Source of the DNA: Halomonas sp. SpR1
Lineage (GTDB): Bacteria > Pseudomonadota > Gammaproteobacteria > Pseudomonadales > Halomonadaceae
Direction of reading: 5' to 3'
NCBI RefSeq assembly: GCF_031010175.1
Contig: NZ_JAUAMB010000008.1
Location: 91,533 to 155,532 of the forward strand
Length of the DNA: 64,000 nucleotides
Part shown: positions 8,952-18,076 of the stretch, in pieces
Layout: the number at the start of each line of letters is the position of its first letter
How positions within the stretch are numbered: position 1 is the first letter of the stretch
The notes under the pieces: model-generated
What the model was told of the DNA's origin: nothing
Database searches by the model: none
What the model saw: only the letters and a program-made list of their open reading frames with translations
Program-made: the position numbers and the translations under genes

Positions 8952-9626
8952 ATGAGCGAGATTATGCGCCCTAAGTACATCACCTTTGATTGTTACGGCA
9001 CACTCACCAACTTCCAGATGGGGCGCATGACGCGCGAAATTTTTGCCGATCGCATCCCTGATGCTGAACGCATGGAGCGCTTCGTGCAGGACTTTGGCGC
9101 TTATCGTTACGATGAAGTACTCGGCGAGTGGAAACCCTATGCGGAGGTTCTCTGCAGCGCTCTGGAGCGCACCTGCAAACGCTGGGGCATCGAATACCGT
9201 GACAACGAAGGCATGCTCTATTACCAGGCCGTCCCTACCTGGGGCCCACACCCGGACGTGATTGAGGGGCTGGCGAAAATTGCCGACAAAATCCCCCTGG
9301 TGATTTATTCCAACGCCGATGACAGCCAAATCATGTCGAACGTGCAAAAGCTCGAGGTGCCCTTTCACAAGGTCGTCACCGCCGATACGTTCAAAGTCTA
9401 CAAGCCACGTTTAGCCGCCTTCGAGGCCATGATCGACAGCCTGGACTGCCACCCCGAAGAGCTGTTGCACGTCTCATCGAGCTTCCGCTATGACCTTATT
9501 TCAGCTCACCTAATGGGCATCAAGAACAAGGCGTTTGTGGCGCGCAACCACGAGCCCTATTGCGACGGCTATGGGGCGACCAAGATTAATGATATCCGCG
9601 ACTTGCCCGCGTTAGTCGGTCTCTAA
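8952..9626 (+). CDS. HAD-superfamily hydrolase, haloacid dehalogenase type II-like
   Basis: A 224-residue HAD hydrolase with nucleophile Asp13 in FDCYGTLTN, a conserved Ser in VIYSNAD (motif II) and the Lys-Pro motif KVYKPRLAAFE (motif III). Compared by eye with L-2-haloacid dehalogenases, the Tyr after the Lys-Pro motif is Phe and the Asn of the SSN motif is missing, so true dehalogenation is doubtful. The same fold includes azetidine-2-carboxylate hydrolase and other C-N or C-O cleaving enzymes. GAGGATC precedes the ATG. It sits between two FAD oxidases, so it likely hydrolyses the imported compound or an oxidation product (inference). Confidence 0.87.
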   Translation: MSEIMRPKYITFDCYGTLTNFQMGRMTREIFADRIPDAERMERFVQDFGAYRYDEVLGEWKPYAEVLCSALERTCKRWGIEYRDNEGMLYYQAVPTWGPHPDVIEGLAKIADKIPLVIYSNADDSQIMSNVQKLEVPFHKVVTADTFKVYKPRLAAFEAMIDSLDCHPEELLHVSSSFRYDLISAHLMGIKNKAFVARNHEPYCDGYGATKINDIRDLPALVGL

Positions 9627-9660
9627 GCTGACTGTTTCGCCAACCGTGCAGGAGCCGCCC

Positions 9661-10935
9661 ATGCAACTCAACTCCTATTGGCTGTCCACAGCGCCCGCCT
9701 TTACCGGGGGCCAGCAGGCCCTCACCCAAGAGCACTACGATGTTGCGGTGGTGGGTGGTGGCTTTACCGGGCTATCGGCTGCCCGCACGCTGGCCCGGGG
9801 CGGGGCCCGCGTAGCACTGTTGGAAGCAGGCCAAATCATTGGCGAAGCCTCGGGGCGCAACGGCGGCCAGTGCAACACCGGCGTGGCCCAAGACTACGCC
9901 AGCTTGGTCGAGCAGCTTGGCCGCGAGCGCGCGATTGCTCACTACACCACTTACGCCGAGGCCGTCTCCAGCGTCGAGCAGGTGATGGCCGAAGAAGCGA
10001 TCGACTGCGACTACCTGCGCCACGGCAAGCTGAAACTGGCGGCTAAACCGGAACACTACGACAAGCTCGCGCGCACCTGCGACGCCATTCGCCGCGACGT
10101 GGATAGCGACGTGGAGATGCTCTCCGCCGCCGCCGTTAGAGAGGAAGTCGACTCGTCGCTCTACCATGGCGGATTGCTTCAGCGTAACGGCGGCCAGATG
10201 CATATGGGGCGCTTCGGCGTCGGCTTGGCCGAAGCAGCGGCGAGGCATGGCGCGCATATTTTTGAACGTACGCCGATGACCCGCGTCACCCGCGAGAAGT
10301 CCGCGTACCAGCTAGGCACACCCAGCGGTGACATTCGCGCCGAAAACGTGCTGCTGGCCACCGGCGCTTCGCAGACAGGCCCACTAAGCTGGTTTCGCCG
10401 CCGCCTGGTGCCGGTGGGCAGTTTTATCGTCGTCACCGAACCACTTTCAGCCGCCCAGTGTGCCCAATTGCTGCCCCAGCGGCGCTCTTATGTCACCAGC
10501 CGCATTGTCGGTCACTACTTCCGGCTTACCGCCGACAACCGACTGCTGTTTGGCGGGCGGGCACGCTTTGCCATGTCCGGCAGCCAATCGGATGCCAAAA
10601 GCGGCGAGATACTGCGCCGCGGGCTGGAGGAGGCCTTTCCCCAACTAAAAGGGGTGCGGCTCGACTACTGCTGGGGCGGGCTGGTCGATATGAGCCAGGA
10701 TCGGTTTCCCCATGCAGGCCAGCACAACGGCATGTACTACGCCATGGGCTATAGCGGCCATGGCGTACAGATGTCGGTGCATATGGGGCATGTGTTAGCC
10801 GAGGTGATGCTTGGCAACCGCCAAAACCATCCTTGGCAGGATACCAAGTGGCCAGCTATCCCCGGCCATTTTGGTAAACCGTGGTTTTTACCCCTGGTGG
10901 GCAGTTGGTACCGACTACAGGATCGATTGCATTAA
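9661..10935 (+). CDS. FAD-dependent amine oxidoreductase, PuuB/DAO family (second of two)
   Basis: A 424-residue flavoprotein with the FAD motif GGGFTG at 32-37 and the SGRNGGQCNTG motif at 64-74, characteristic of the gamma-glutamylputrescine oxidase (PuuB) branch of the DAO family. YSGHGVQMS closes the flavin site near the C-terminus. A GTG at 9646 would give a longer frame, but AGGAG at 9650-9654 is spaced six bases from the ATG at 9661, so that start is used. It follows the HAD gene by 34 bases. Likely role: oxidative deamination of an amine or N-alkylated amino acid. PuuB itself is possible but no puuA or puuD is nearby. Confidence 0.9.
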   Translation: MQLNSYWLSTAPAFTGGQQALTQEHYDVAVVGGGFTGLSAARTLARGGARVALLEAGQIIGEASGRNGGQCNTGVAQDYASLVEQLGRERAIAHYTTYAEAVSSVEQVMAEEAIDCDYLRHGKLKLAAKPEHYDKLARTCDAIRRDVDSDVEMLSAAAVREEVDSSLYHGGLLQRNGGQMHMGRFGVGLAEAAARHGAHIFERTPMTRVTREKSAYQLGTPSGDIRAENVLLATGASQTGPLSWFRRRLVPVGSFIVVTEPLSAAQCAQLLPQRRSYVTSRIVGHYFRLTADNRLLFGGRARFAMSGSQSDAKSGEILRRGLEEAFPQLKGVRLDYCWGGLVDMSQDRFPHAGQHNGMYYAMGYSGHGVQMSVHMGHVLAEVMLGNRQNHPWQDTKWPAIPGHFGKPWFLPLVGSWYRLQDRLH

Positions 10936-10992
10936 GCCATCACCACAGCACTCACACTACTTCCCAAACTCACCAAGAGAGCGATCAAAACG

Positions 10993-11084
10993 GCGATTAC
11001 AAAAACAGGGCTATTAAGAAAAAAGCTATTAAGAACAGAGCTATTAAGAACAAGGCTATTAAAAATAAAGCTATTACAAAAACC
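10993..11084. repeat. Array of about five 15-base tandem repeats between oxidase and transporter genes
   Basis: Units begin at 11010, 11025, 11040, 11055 and 11070, each starting GCTATTA and followed by A-rich sequence (consensus GCTATTAAGAACARA). A partial unit lies at 10993-11009. The array is A-rich and sits in the 207-base gap before the binding-protein gene. It could be translated as an AIKNK repeat in one frame, but nothing supports a gene there. Confidence 0.88.
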
Positions 11085-11142
11085 AGTTAAGCACGCGCTG
11101 CCAGACTCACAACAATACTTAATCGCAGTAAGGAGAAGGCTT

Positions 11143-12783
11143 ATGACACGTGAAAAGAATCCTAATGATCTGTTTGTTTCTCCCGAACAAAGCATGCAGG
11201 TTTACAACGCCATGCGGCGCGGGCTGTCTCGACGCGAAGCTATGAAAGTCCTTGGCGCGGCGGGCGTTTTTGCCGCCGCGTCTGGCGCCTTTCCCGGTTT
11301 CTCCTCGGCCTGGGCGGCGGATAGCGAAAGCGCAACACCCCAATACGGCGGCCGTATCCGCATAGCGGCGCACTCGGCATCCACAAAAGACACACTGGAT
11401 CCCGCCTTAGGAGCGACGGCCATCGACTATGTCCGCGCCTACATGTTTTATAACGGCCTGACCCAGTACGATGAAGATCTGACACCCCAGCCCTGCCTGG
11501 CGGAGTCGTTCGAGAATACCGATAACGGCAGCCACTGGATCTTTACCCTGCGGCGCGGCGTTACCTTCCACGATGGCAAACCACTGACACCCCAGGATGT
11601 GATCTTTTCGATCATGCGCCATAAGGATCCCGCGACGGGTTCAAAGGTCGCCTCCATGGTCGAACAGATCGACAGTATCAGGGCACTGGACGATCACCGC
11701 GTCGAATTCAACCTCTCCTCGCCCAATATCGAGCTGCCCTCTATCCTGGCCGTTTCGCACTTGGTGATTGTGGCAGATGGCACGACCGACTTCTCGAAAG
11801 GGCTGGGTACCGGCGCCTTTAAGTGCCAAGAGTTTACCCCCGGTGTGCGTTCGGTCGGCGTTAGGAATGAGAACTACTGGCGCGATGGCCATCCCTATCT
11901 GGATGCCATTGAGGTGGTGGGGATTAGCGACGAATCATCACGAGTCAATGCGCTGCTCTCTGGCGATGTGCAGATGATCAATGAAGTCAGTGGCAACTCC
12001 GCAGAGCGCTTGAAAACCAGTGACGGCTATCAGGTAAAAGCGACGAACGCAGGTAACTACACCGACCTGGTCATGCGCTTTGACCAGCAGCCCACCAGCC
12101 GCCCCGAATTCCGCGAGGCGATGAAGTACCTCTTCGACCGCGAGCAGATCAAGCGCGTCGCCCTGCGCGGCTATGGGGAGATTGCCAACGACCATCCGAT
12201 TATCTCCAGCTCCCCCTACTACTTCGATGGGCTACCCCAGCGTGAGTACGACCCCGAGCGGGCGGCCTCCTTGCTTGCCAAGGCAGGGCTGGCTGGCGCA
12301 ACCGTGCCTCTGGTGGCGTCGCCTGCTGCTTCCTCGTCGGAAGATATGGCCGTGCTTCTCCAGCAGTCCGCGGCTCAGGCAGGGCTCAATCTTAATATCA
12401 ACCGTGTTCCCTCTGACGGCTACTGGTCGAACCACTGGATGAAGCACCCGCTGGGGTTCGGCAATATCAATCCCCGACCCACGGCGAATATTTTGCTCTC
12501 GCAGTTTTTCCTCTCCAGCGCTGCCTGGAACGAAGCCGGTTGGCACAACGAGCAGTTTGATCAATTGCTGATTGCCTCGCGGGGAGAGCCGGATTTGGCC
12601 ACCCGTAAGCAGATGTACGCCGACATGCAGACCATGATCCATGAAGAGGGCGGCATCGGCATCCCCGTCTTCCTAAGCAGCATTGAAAGCTTCGATGCCC
12701 GCATTGGCGGCATGGATCGTACCGTCCCCCTGGGCAGTTTCATGGGCTATATGTTCGCCGAGCATATCTGGTGGAAAGGCTAA
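11143..12783 (+). CDS. ABC transporter substrate-binding protein, family 5 (peptide/opine type), Tat-exported
   Basis: A 546-residue family-5 extracellular solute-binding protein, the class serving dipeptides, opines, nickel and some N-containing small molecules. The N-terminus has a twin-arginine signal: SRREAMKVLG with Arg30-Arg31, then a hydrophobic stretch and a likely cleavage after AWA near residue 58. Tat export is known for a subset of this family. AAGGAG lies before the ATG. The two permeases and the double ATPase follow directly, giving a full importer. The ligand is not evident; the surrounding amine oxidases and GABA enzymes suggest an amino-acid derivative, opine or short peptide. 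Confidence 0.92.
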   Translation: MTREKNPNDLFVSPEQSMQVYNAMRRGLSRREAMKVLGAAGVFAAASGAFPGFSSAWAADSESATPQYGGRIRIAAHSASTKDTLDPALGATAIDYVRAYMFYNGLTQYDEDLTPQPCLAESFENTDNGSHWIFTLRRGVTFHDGKPLTPQDVIFSIMRHKDPATGSKVASMVEQIDSIRALDDHRVEFNLSSPNIELPSILAVSHLVIVADGTTDFSKGLGTGAFKCQEFTPGVRSVGVRNENYWRDGHPYLDAIEVVGISDESSRVNALLSGDVQMINEVSGNSAERLKTSDGYQVKATNAGNYTDLVMRFDQQPTSRPEFREAMKYLFDREQIKRVALRGYGEIANDHPIISSSPYYFDGLPQREYDPERAASLLAKAGLAGATVPLVASPAASSSEDMAVLLQQSAAQAGLNLNINRVPSDGYWSNHWMKHPLGFGNINPRPTANILLSQFFLSSAAWNEAGWHNEQFDQLLIASRGEPDLATRKQMYADMQTMIHEEGGIGIPVFLSSIESFDARIGGMDRTVPLGSFMGYMFAEHIWWKG

Positions 12784-12798
12784 TTCCTGCTCTCCCTA

Positions 12799-12810
12799 CT
12801 GTGATCACAG
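12799..12810. promoter_or_regulatory. Perfect palindrome CTGTGATCACAG
   Basis: A perfect 12-base palindrome in the 102-base gap between the binding-protein gene and the first permease. The half-sites match TGTGA/TCACA of CRP-type sites but lack the usual six-base spacer, so CRP binding is doubtful. It may also help to modulate expression between the abundant binding protein and the permeases. Confidence 0.35.
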
Positions 12811-12885
12811 GCCATGGGTATTATCTCCGGCGCGGCTAACGACGCTTGATGATGATGAACATGGCCCTTGAGCCGGAGAAGAAAG

Positions 12886-13842
12886 ATGCGCGACTCACTC
12901 TTTGGACTGGTACTAGGTCGCTTAGCCTCCAGTCTTATTACCCTGCTGCTGGTCTCCCTGGTGATCTTTGCGATTACCTCGCTGCTGCCAGGGGACACCG
13001 CCCAGCAGGTGCTGGGGCAGTTTGCCACGCCGGAACAAGTGGAGGCACTGCGAGCCCAGCTAGGTCTTAATCAGCCGCCCTTGCTGCGCTACTGGCAATG
13101 GTTAAGTGGCTTTGCCACCGGCGACCTTGGCCGCTCCGCCAGTAATGGCGTCGATGTCATACAACTGGTCAATGACCGGCTGCCCAATTCGCTACTGTTA
13201 GCCGCGATTACCACGGTTATATCAGTCCCCGTGGCGCTGATTATGGGTATCGCCGCCGCCATGCGCCGAGGTGGCGTGCTTGACCGCACCCTGAACTTGA
13301 TCACCCTGTCGATGGTGGCGGTACCCGAGTTTCTGGTCGCCACCCTGGCGGTGCTGATTTTCGCCGTGCAACTCGGCTGGCTACCGGCGCTCTCCTACGT
13401 ATCCACCGTCGACAGTTTGGGCGCCTTTATGAAAGTTTACGCCATGCCGGTGCTCACCCTGTGCAGCGTGTTGATTGCCCAGATGGCGCGCATGACGCGG
13501 GCAGCCTTAATCGATCAGCTCGACAGCGCTTATGTGGAGATGGCCCGGCTCAAAGGCGCTCCCCCGATGCGGCGTGTACTGCGCCATGCGCTGCCTAACG
13601 CCGTCGGCCCGATTGCCAATGCGGTAGCGCTTAGCCTCTCCTACCTGCTGGGCGGGGTGATCATCGTCGAAACCATCTTCAACTATCCAGGCATCGCCAG
13701 CTTAATGGTCGATGCGGTTTCCAACCGCGATCTCGCCCTGGTACAGGCCTGCGCCATGATCTTTTGCGGCGCTTATCTGCTGCTGGTCATGCTGGCTGAC
13801 CTATGCGCGATCCTCTCCAACCCGAGGCTGCGAAACCGATGA
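12886..13842 (+). CDS. ABC transporter permease, DppB type
   Basis: A 318-residue inner-membrane permease of the DppB/OppB type, with about six transmembrane helices and the binding-protein-dependent permease core including an EAA-like loop (AYVEMARLKGAPPMRRVLRHALPNA, written here only in part). A TTG at 12868 would lengthen the protein by six residues, but GGAG at 12875-12878 is seven bases from the ATG at 12886, which also matches DppB-like starts. The stop overlaps the next gene's start as ATGA, implying translational coupling. Confidence 0.92.
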   Translation: MRDSLFGLVLGRLASSLITLLLVSLVIFAITSLLPGDTAQQVLGQFATPEQVEALRAQLGLNQPPLLRYWQWLSGFATGDLGRSASNGVDVIQLVNDRLPNSLLLAAITTVISVPVALIMGIAAAMRRGGVLDRTLNLITLSMVAVPEFLVATLAVLIFAVQLGWLPALSYVSTVDSLGAFMKVYAMPVLTLCSVLIAQMARMTRAALIDQLDSAYVEMARLKGAPPMRRVLRHALPNAVGPIANAVALSLSYLLGGVIIVETIFNYPGIASLMVDAVSNRDLALVQACAMIFCGAYLLLVMLADLCAILSNPRLRNR

Positions 13843-14747
13843 ACGACACCAAGACAATGCCTGTTAGCAAGGGCAAACGTCATCCCTATGTCTCGCCAAG
13901 AAGCCGCCTACCGATAGCGGTACCTAAACAGCGCAATCGTTCAGGGTGGCAACTCACCCGCTGGATCGGTCTTAGCTTGTTCAGCTTCTGGCTGTTAGTG
14001 GCGCTGTTTGGGCCACTTTTCGCGCCCTATCCCATGGGGGCTTTTGTCTCTGATCAGATATACGGCGGCGCGAGCACAGCCCACCTGCTGGGCACCGACT
14101 ATATGGGCCGCGATATGCTCAGTCGCATGCTCACCGGGGCACGCTACACCGTGGGGCTGGCGCTAGTGGCCGCGTTACTGTCAACCCTGGTTGGCGCGGG
14201 CTTTGGCATGTTGACGGTGCTCCTGCCGCGCTGGCTCGAGGAGAGCGTTCGGCGGATATTCGATACGCTGATTTCGATCCCCAGCAAAATGATGGCCCTG
14301 GTGATGGTCTCCGCCTTTGGCACCTCTATCCCACTGCTGATTCTGGCGGCAGTGCTCAGCTACGCGCCGGGCTCTTTCCGTATTGCCCATAGTTTGGCCA
14401 AAAATCTCGCCACCCTGGAGTACGTTCAAGTCGCCCGTACCCGGGGGGAGGGACGGCTGTATATCGCCGCCGTGGAAATTTTTCCCAACATGATCCAGCC
14501 CGTGCTCACCGATATGGGCATGCGCTTTGTGTTTATCGTCCTGCTGCTCAGCGGCATGAGCTTTCTGGGCTTAGGCGTGCAGCCGCCGGTCGCCGACCTG
14601 GGCTCCCTGGTGCGTGAAAACATCGGTGGGCTTAGCCAGGGGGCGCTGGCCGTGATTGCCCCGGCGCTGGCGATTGGCTCATTAACCGTCGGTGCCAACC
14701 TGTTGATCGACAGTCTCTCAAACAGCCGCGACAACCAGAAGGAGTGA
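13839..14747 (+). CDS. ABC transporter permease, DppC type
   Basis: A 302-residue DppC/OppC-type permease: a hydrophilic N-terminal segment, one helix around residues 45-65, the GTDYMGRDMLSRML motif typical of this family, then the permease core with about five more helices. A longer frame opens at 13803, but the ATG at 13839 overlaps the upstream TGA as ATGA, the usual coupled start in such operons. It pairs with the DppB-type protein to form the membrane channel. Confidence 0.9.
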   Translation: MNDTKTMPVSKGKRHPYVSPRSRLPIAVPKQRNRSGWQLTRWIGLSLFSFWLLVALFGPLFAPYPMGAFVSDQIYGGASTAHLLGTDYMGRDMLSRMLTGARYTVGLALVAALLSTLVGAGFGMLTVLLPRWLEESVRRIFDTLISIPSKMMALVMVSAFGTSIPLLILAAVLSYAPGSFRIAHSLAKNLATLEYVQVARTRGEGRLYIAAVEIFPNMIQPVLTDMGMRFVFIVLLLSGMSFLGLGVQPPVADLGSLVRENIGGLSQGALAVIAPALAIGSLTVGANLLIDSLSNSRDNQKE

Positions 14748-14751
14748 TGCC

Positions 14752-16410
14752 ATGCAAGGTGAATCGCTGATCGTCCGCGATCTTGATATCTGTGCGACCC
14801 CGCCTGGCGAGGATGAGCGCACGATCGTCAGTCAGATCAATTTTGCGCTTAAGCCTGGCGAGGTGATGGCACTGATCGGTGAATCCGGTTCAGGCAAAAC
14901 CACCATTGCGCTGGCCATGATGGGCTACGCTCGGCGCGGCTGTCGGATCGCCGGGGGCAGCGTGCAACTGGGCGAGACCGACATACTCACCCTCTCAGCC
15001 GTGGAAACCCGCGCGTTGCGCGGCCACCGGGTGACCTACATCGCCCAAAGCGCCGCTGCAGCCTTCAACCCCTCGCGCCGGCTAATGGATCAAGTCATCG
15101 AAGGCGCGCTTATCCATGGCGTTATGGATCGCCAGCAAGCGCGGCAAAAAGCCATTCAACTGTTTGGCGAGCTGGCGCTGCCCGACCCGGAACATATCGG
15201 CGACAGATACCCTCACCAGGTCTCCGGGGGTCAGCTACAGCGTCTTATGGCCGCCATGGCCTTGATTACCGATCCCGCGCTGGTGATTCTGGATGAACCG
15301 ACCACCGCATTGGATGTGACCACTCAGGTCGATGTGCTGCGGGCTTTCAAGCGCGTTATGCGCGAGCGTGGTACCACGGCGCTGTATGTCTCTCACGATC
15401 TTGCTGTGGTTGCCCAGATTGCCGATCACGTGCTGGTACTACAGGCCGGGGAAGAGCAGGAGCAAGGGCCCATCGGGCAAATTTTGGACAATCCGGGCCA
15501 TGCCTATACGCGTAGCTTATTGGCGGCGGCGCGTCCGGAGACTCGCGTGCCCTCCCGGGTTCAGTCCAGCGGCGACGAACTCTTGCGTATTGATGATCTT
15601 CAAGTGGGCTATGGGCGCTCTGATCGCAATGGGCTCCCGAATAATGTCGTGCTGGATCATATCCAACTGCGCATTGATCGCGGCCAGGCGTTAGGTGTGA
15701 TAGGTGAGTCCGGGTCAGGCAAATCGACGCTTGCCCGAGCGGTCGCTGGTCTGGTGGCACCGTCACGGGGTGAAGTTCAGTTCAATTGCCGTGAGCTACC
15801 GCCGACGCTGCGAGGACGCACACCCGACCAGTTTCGGCGTATTCAGATCGTCTTCCAGAGCGCCGACAATGCGCTCAACCCGGCCCACACGGTTAGGCGG
15901 CTGCTCAACCGCCCGCTGGAAACCTATTTTCAGATGAGCCGCGATGCCCGACAGCGACGGGTCGAAGAGTTGATGGACCTGGTCAAACTGCCGCGCACGC
16001 TGCTCGACCGCAAGCCCAGCGGGCTATCGGGTGGCCAGAAGCAGCGCGTCAATCTCGCCCGGGCGCTGGCCGCCGAACCCGACCTGATTCTCTGCGATGA
16101 AGTGACCTCGGCGTTAGATACCGTGGTGGGCGCCGCCATTCTCGAACTGCTGGCCGAACTGCGCCGTGAACTGGGCGTCGCCTACCTGTTTATCAGCCAT
16201 GATATCTCGACGGTACGTTCGCTGTGCGATGACGTCATGGTGCTTTACCAGGGGGAGTGTGTGGAATTCGGCCCCTGCAGCACGGTGCTCAACCAGCCAC
16301 AGCACGACTACACCCGCAAGCTGATCGGCTCGGTGCCTGAACTCCAGCCTGGCTGGCTGGAGGCTTGTGAATGGTCAACCCATACGCAGCCCACAACCGC
16401 GACCGTTTAA
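14752..16410 (+). CDS. ABC transporter ATPase with two fused nucleotide-binding domains (DppD-DppF type)
   Basis: A 552-residue protein carrying two complete ATPase domains that are separate subunits (DppD and DppF) in E. coli. The first has Walker A GESGSGKTT at 43-51, signature VSGGQLQR near 159 and Walker B VILDEP. The second has Walker A GESGSGKST near 319, signature LSGGQKQR near 427 and LILCDE. Each domain has the extra C-terminal segment of oligopeptide-type ATPases. In the second Walker B, Cys and Asp precede the catalytic Glu (LCDE), which is common in the family. It starts four bases after the permease stop and powers the same importer. Confidence 0.94.
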   Translation: MQGESLIVRDLDICATPPGEDERTIVSQINFALKPGEVMALIGESGSGKTTIALAMMGYARRGCRIAGGSVQLGETDILTLSAVETRALRGHRVTYIAQSAAAAFNPSRRLMDQVIEGALIHGVMDRQQARQKAIQLFGELALPDPEHIGDRYPHQVSGGQLQRLMAAMALITDPALVILDEPTTALDVTTQVDVLRAFKRVMRERGTTALYVSHDLAVVAQIADHVLVLQAGEEQEQGPIGQILDNPGHAYTRSLLAAARPETRVPSRVQSSGDELLRIDDLQVGYGRSDRNGLPNNVVLDHIQLRIDRGQALGVIGESGSGKSTLARAVAGLVAPSRGEVQFNCRELPPTLRGRTPDQFRRIQIVFQSADNALNPAHTVRRLLNRPLETYFQMSRDARQRRVEELMDLVKLPRTLLDRKPSGLSGGQKQRVNLARALAAEPDLILCDEVTSALDTVVGAAILELLAELRRELGVAYLFISHDISTVRSLCDDVMVLYQGECVEFGPCSTVLNQPQHDYTRKLIGSVPELQPGWLEACEWSTHTQPTTATV

Positions 16411-16442
16411 TCACTAACCCTATTAATGACAAGGAGAAAAGC

Positions 16443-17903
16443 ATGCCGACGCTGCCCCTTAATGACAGTGACCTGCTACGCGAGCAGGCCTTTATCAACG
16501 CACAATGGTGCGACGCCGACGATGCGGCCACGCTGACCGTCACCAACCCCGCCACCGGCGAAGCGCTGGCTAGCGTACCCAGCATGGGTGCCAGCGAAAC
16601 CCGCCGGGCAATCGAAGCCGCCGAAGCGGCGTGGCCCGCCTGGCGTGCCCGCACAGCGGCAGACCGCGCAGCACTGCTGGAGCGCTGGCATGCGCTGATA
16701 CTGGAAAACAGCGAGGATTTGGCGGTATTGATGACGCTGGAACAGGGCAAGCCCCTCAGCGAAGCGCGTGGCGAAACCCAGTACGGCGCGAGTTTTATCA
16801 AGTGGTTTGCGGAAGAGGCGCGCCGCGCCTACGGCGAGACCATCCCCTCGCCCAGCGCGGATCGTCGCATTGTGATCCTTAAACAGCCGGTGGGCGTGTG
16901 CGGTGCGATTACGCCATGGAACTTCCCCATTGCCATGATTACCCGCAAGTGCGCACCCGCGTTAGCGGCCGGATGCCCGATTGTCATCAAACCGTCGGAG
17001 CTGACGCCGCTGTCAGCACTGGCCTTGGCAGTACTCGCGGAGCGTGCGGGTTTCCCCCCCGGCGTAGTGAATATCGTCACCGGATTGCCCGAAGGCATTG
17101 GCGGTGAACTAACCTCCAACCCCACCGTGCGCAAACTCTCCTTCACCGGCTCAACCCGGGTGGGCAGCCTGCTGATGCGCCAGAGCGCCGACGATATCAA
17201 GCGCCTCAGCCTGGAACTGGGCGGCAACGCCCCGCTGATCGTGTTTGACGATGCCGACCTGGAACTGGCGGTGGCCGGAGCCATGGCGAGCAAGTTCCGC
17301 AACGCCGGTCAGACCTGCGTTTGCGCCAACCGTATTCTGGTTCAATCCGGTATTCATGACCGCTTTGTGGCCCGTTTGGCGACGGAAATCGAGGCGTTGC
17401 GCTGTGGCGACGGCATGCAGGAAGGCACCACTATTGGCCCACTGATCAATGACCAGGCGGTGAGCAAAGTCGCCCGCCATCTCGATGACGCCCTATCCCA
17501 TGGGGCTGAACGAGTGCTCGGCGAGGTACCCAGTGGTCAGGATCGCTTTGTGGCGCCGGTACTGCTCACCAAGGTAACCGAAGCCATGCTGGTCACCCAG
17601 GAAGAGACCTTTGGCCCCGTCGCCCCCATCATGCAATTTGACAGCGAAGAAGAGGCTATTCGTATTGCCAACGCAACGCCCTTTGGGCTAGCCGCTTACT
17701 TCTTTACCGAAAGCGTGCGCCGGGCCTGGCGGGTGGGCGAAGCGCTGGAGTTCGGCATGGTCGGCCTCAATACCGGCTCCATTTCAATGGAAGTAGCGCC
17801 GTTTGGTGGTATGAAACAGTCGGGTCTGGGCCGTGAAGGCGCCCACCAAGGCCTGGAGGAGTACCTGGAAGAGAAAGCGTTTCATATGGGCGGACTTAAC
17901 TAG
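16443..17903 (+). CDS. gabD: Succinate-semialdehyde dehydrogenase (NADP-type GabD)
   Basis: A 486-residue ALDH that follows E. coli GabD closely, including MTLEQGKPL, ASFI-WFAEE, LSFTGST, LELGGNAP and the paired cysteines GQTCVCANR, with the nucleophile at Cys292 and the second Cys at 294 (the CxC pair linked to redox control in SSADH). It converts succinate semialdehyde to succinate, the last step of GABA catabolism. A frame from 16371 overlaps the ATPase gene, but AAGGAG at 16431-16436 fixes the start at 16443. It closes the operon begun at 5924 and fits with gabT at 21420. Confidence 0.93.
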   Translation: MPTLPLNDSDLLREQAFINAQWCDADDAATLTVTNPATGEALASVPSMGASETRRAIEAAEAAWPAWRARTAADRAALLERWHALILENSEDLAVLMTLEQGKPLSEARGETQYGASFIKWFAEEARRAYGETIPSPSADRRIVILKQPVGVCGAITPWNFPIAMITRKCAPALAAGCPIVIKPSELTPLSALALAVLAERAGFPPGVVNIVTGLPEGIGGELTSNPTVRKLSFTGSTRVGSLLMRQSADDIKRLSLELGGNAPLIVFDDADLELAVAGAMASKFRNAGQTCVCANRILVQSGIHDRFVARLATEIEALRCGDGMQEGTTIGPLINDQAVSKVARHLDDALSHGAERVLGEVPSGQDRFVAPVLLTKVTEAMLVTQEETFGPVAPIMQFDSEEEAIRIANATPFGLAAYFFTESVRRAWRVGEALEFGMVGLNTGSISMEVAPFGGMKQSGLGREGAHQGLEEYLEEKAFHMGGLN

Positions 17904-17939
17904 CCTGGGAAAGTACCTGGAAAAGTACCTGGGAAAGTA
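17904..17939. repeat. Three tandem 12-base repeats after gabD
   Basis: CCTGGGAAAGTA at 17904-17915, CCTGGAAAAGTA at 17916-17927 and CCTGGGAAAGTA at 17928-17939, starting on the base after the gabD stop codon and running up to the terminator hairpin. Confidence 0.9.
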
Positions 17940-17942
17940 AGT

Positions 17943-17974
17943 GAGGCGCCCGCGCCATGGCGGTCGCCTCTTTC
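17943..17974 (+). terminator. Intrinsic terminator of the gabD operon
   Basis: GAGGCG (17943-17948) pairs with CGCCTC (17965-17970), with further pairing possible inside the GC-rich loop, and is followed by TTTCT. It closes the long operon that begins at 5924. Confidence 0.7.
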
Positions 17975-18076
17975 TATAAAAACATATAGATACCCATAAA
18001 TCACTTATGGGGAGGTCTCATGCAATCGTTATTAACATCGGATTTTATATCTGATTAAAAAACAAGAGACACTTAA

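Noticed and set aside
9772..10257. Minus-strand frame of 161 codons inside the PuuB-like gene
   Set aside because: Codon-bias shadow of a conserved flavoprotein.
5924..10935. Complete Puu polyamine pathway
   Set aside because: PuuB- and PuuC-like enzymes occur, but no gamma-glutamylputrescine synthetase (PuuA) or hydrolase (PuuD) is present.
11010..11084. CRISPR-like array
   Set aside because: Repeats are contiguous with no spacers, only 15 bases long, and no cas genes are present.
10881..11090. Small frame translating the 15-base repeats into AIKNK units
   Set aside because: It begins inside the oxidase gene in another frame; the Lys-rich tail is a by-product of an A-rich repeat whose unit is a multiple of three.
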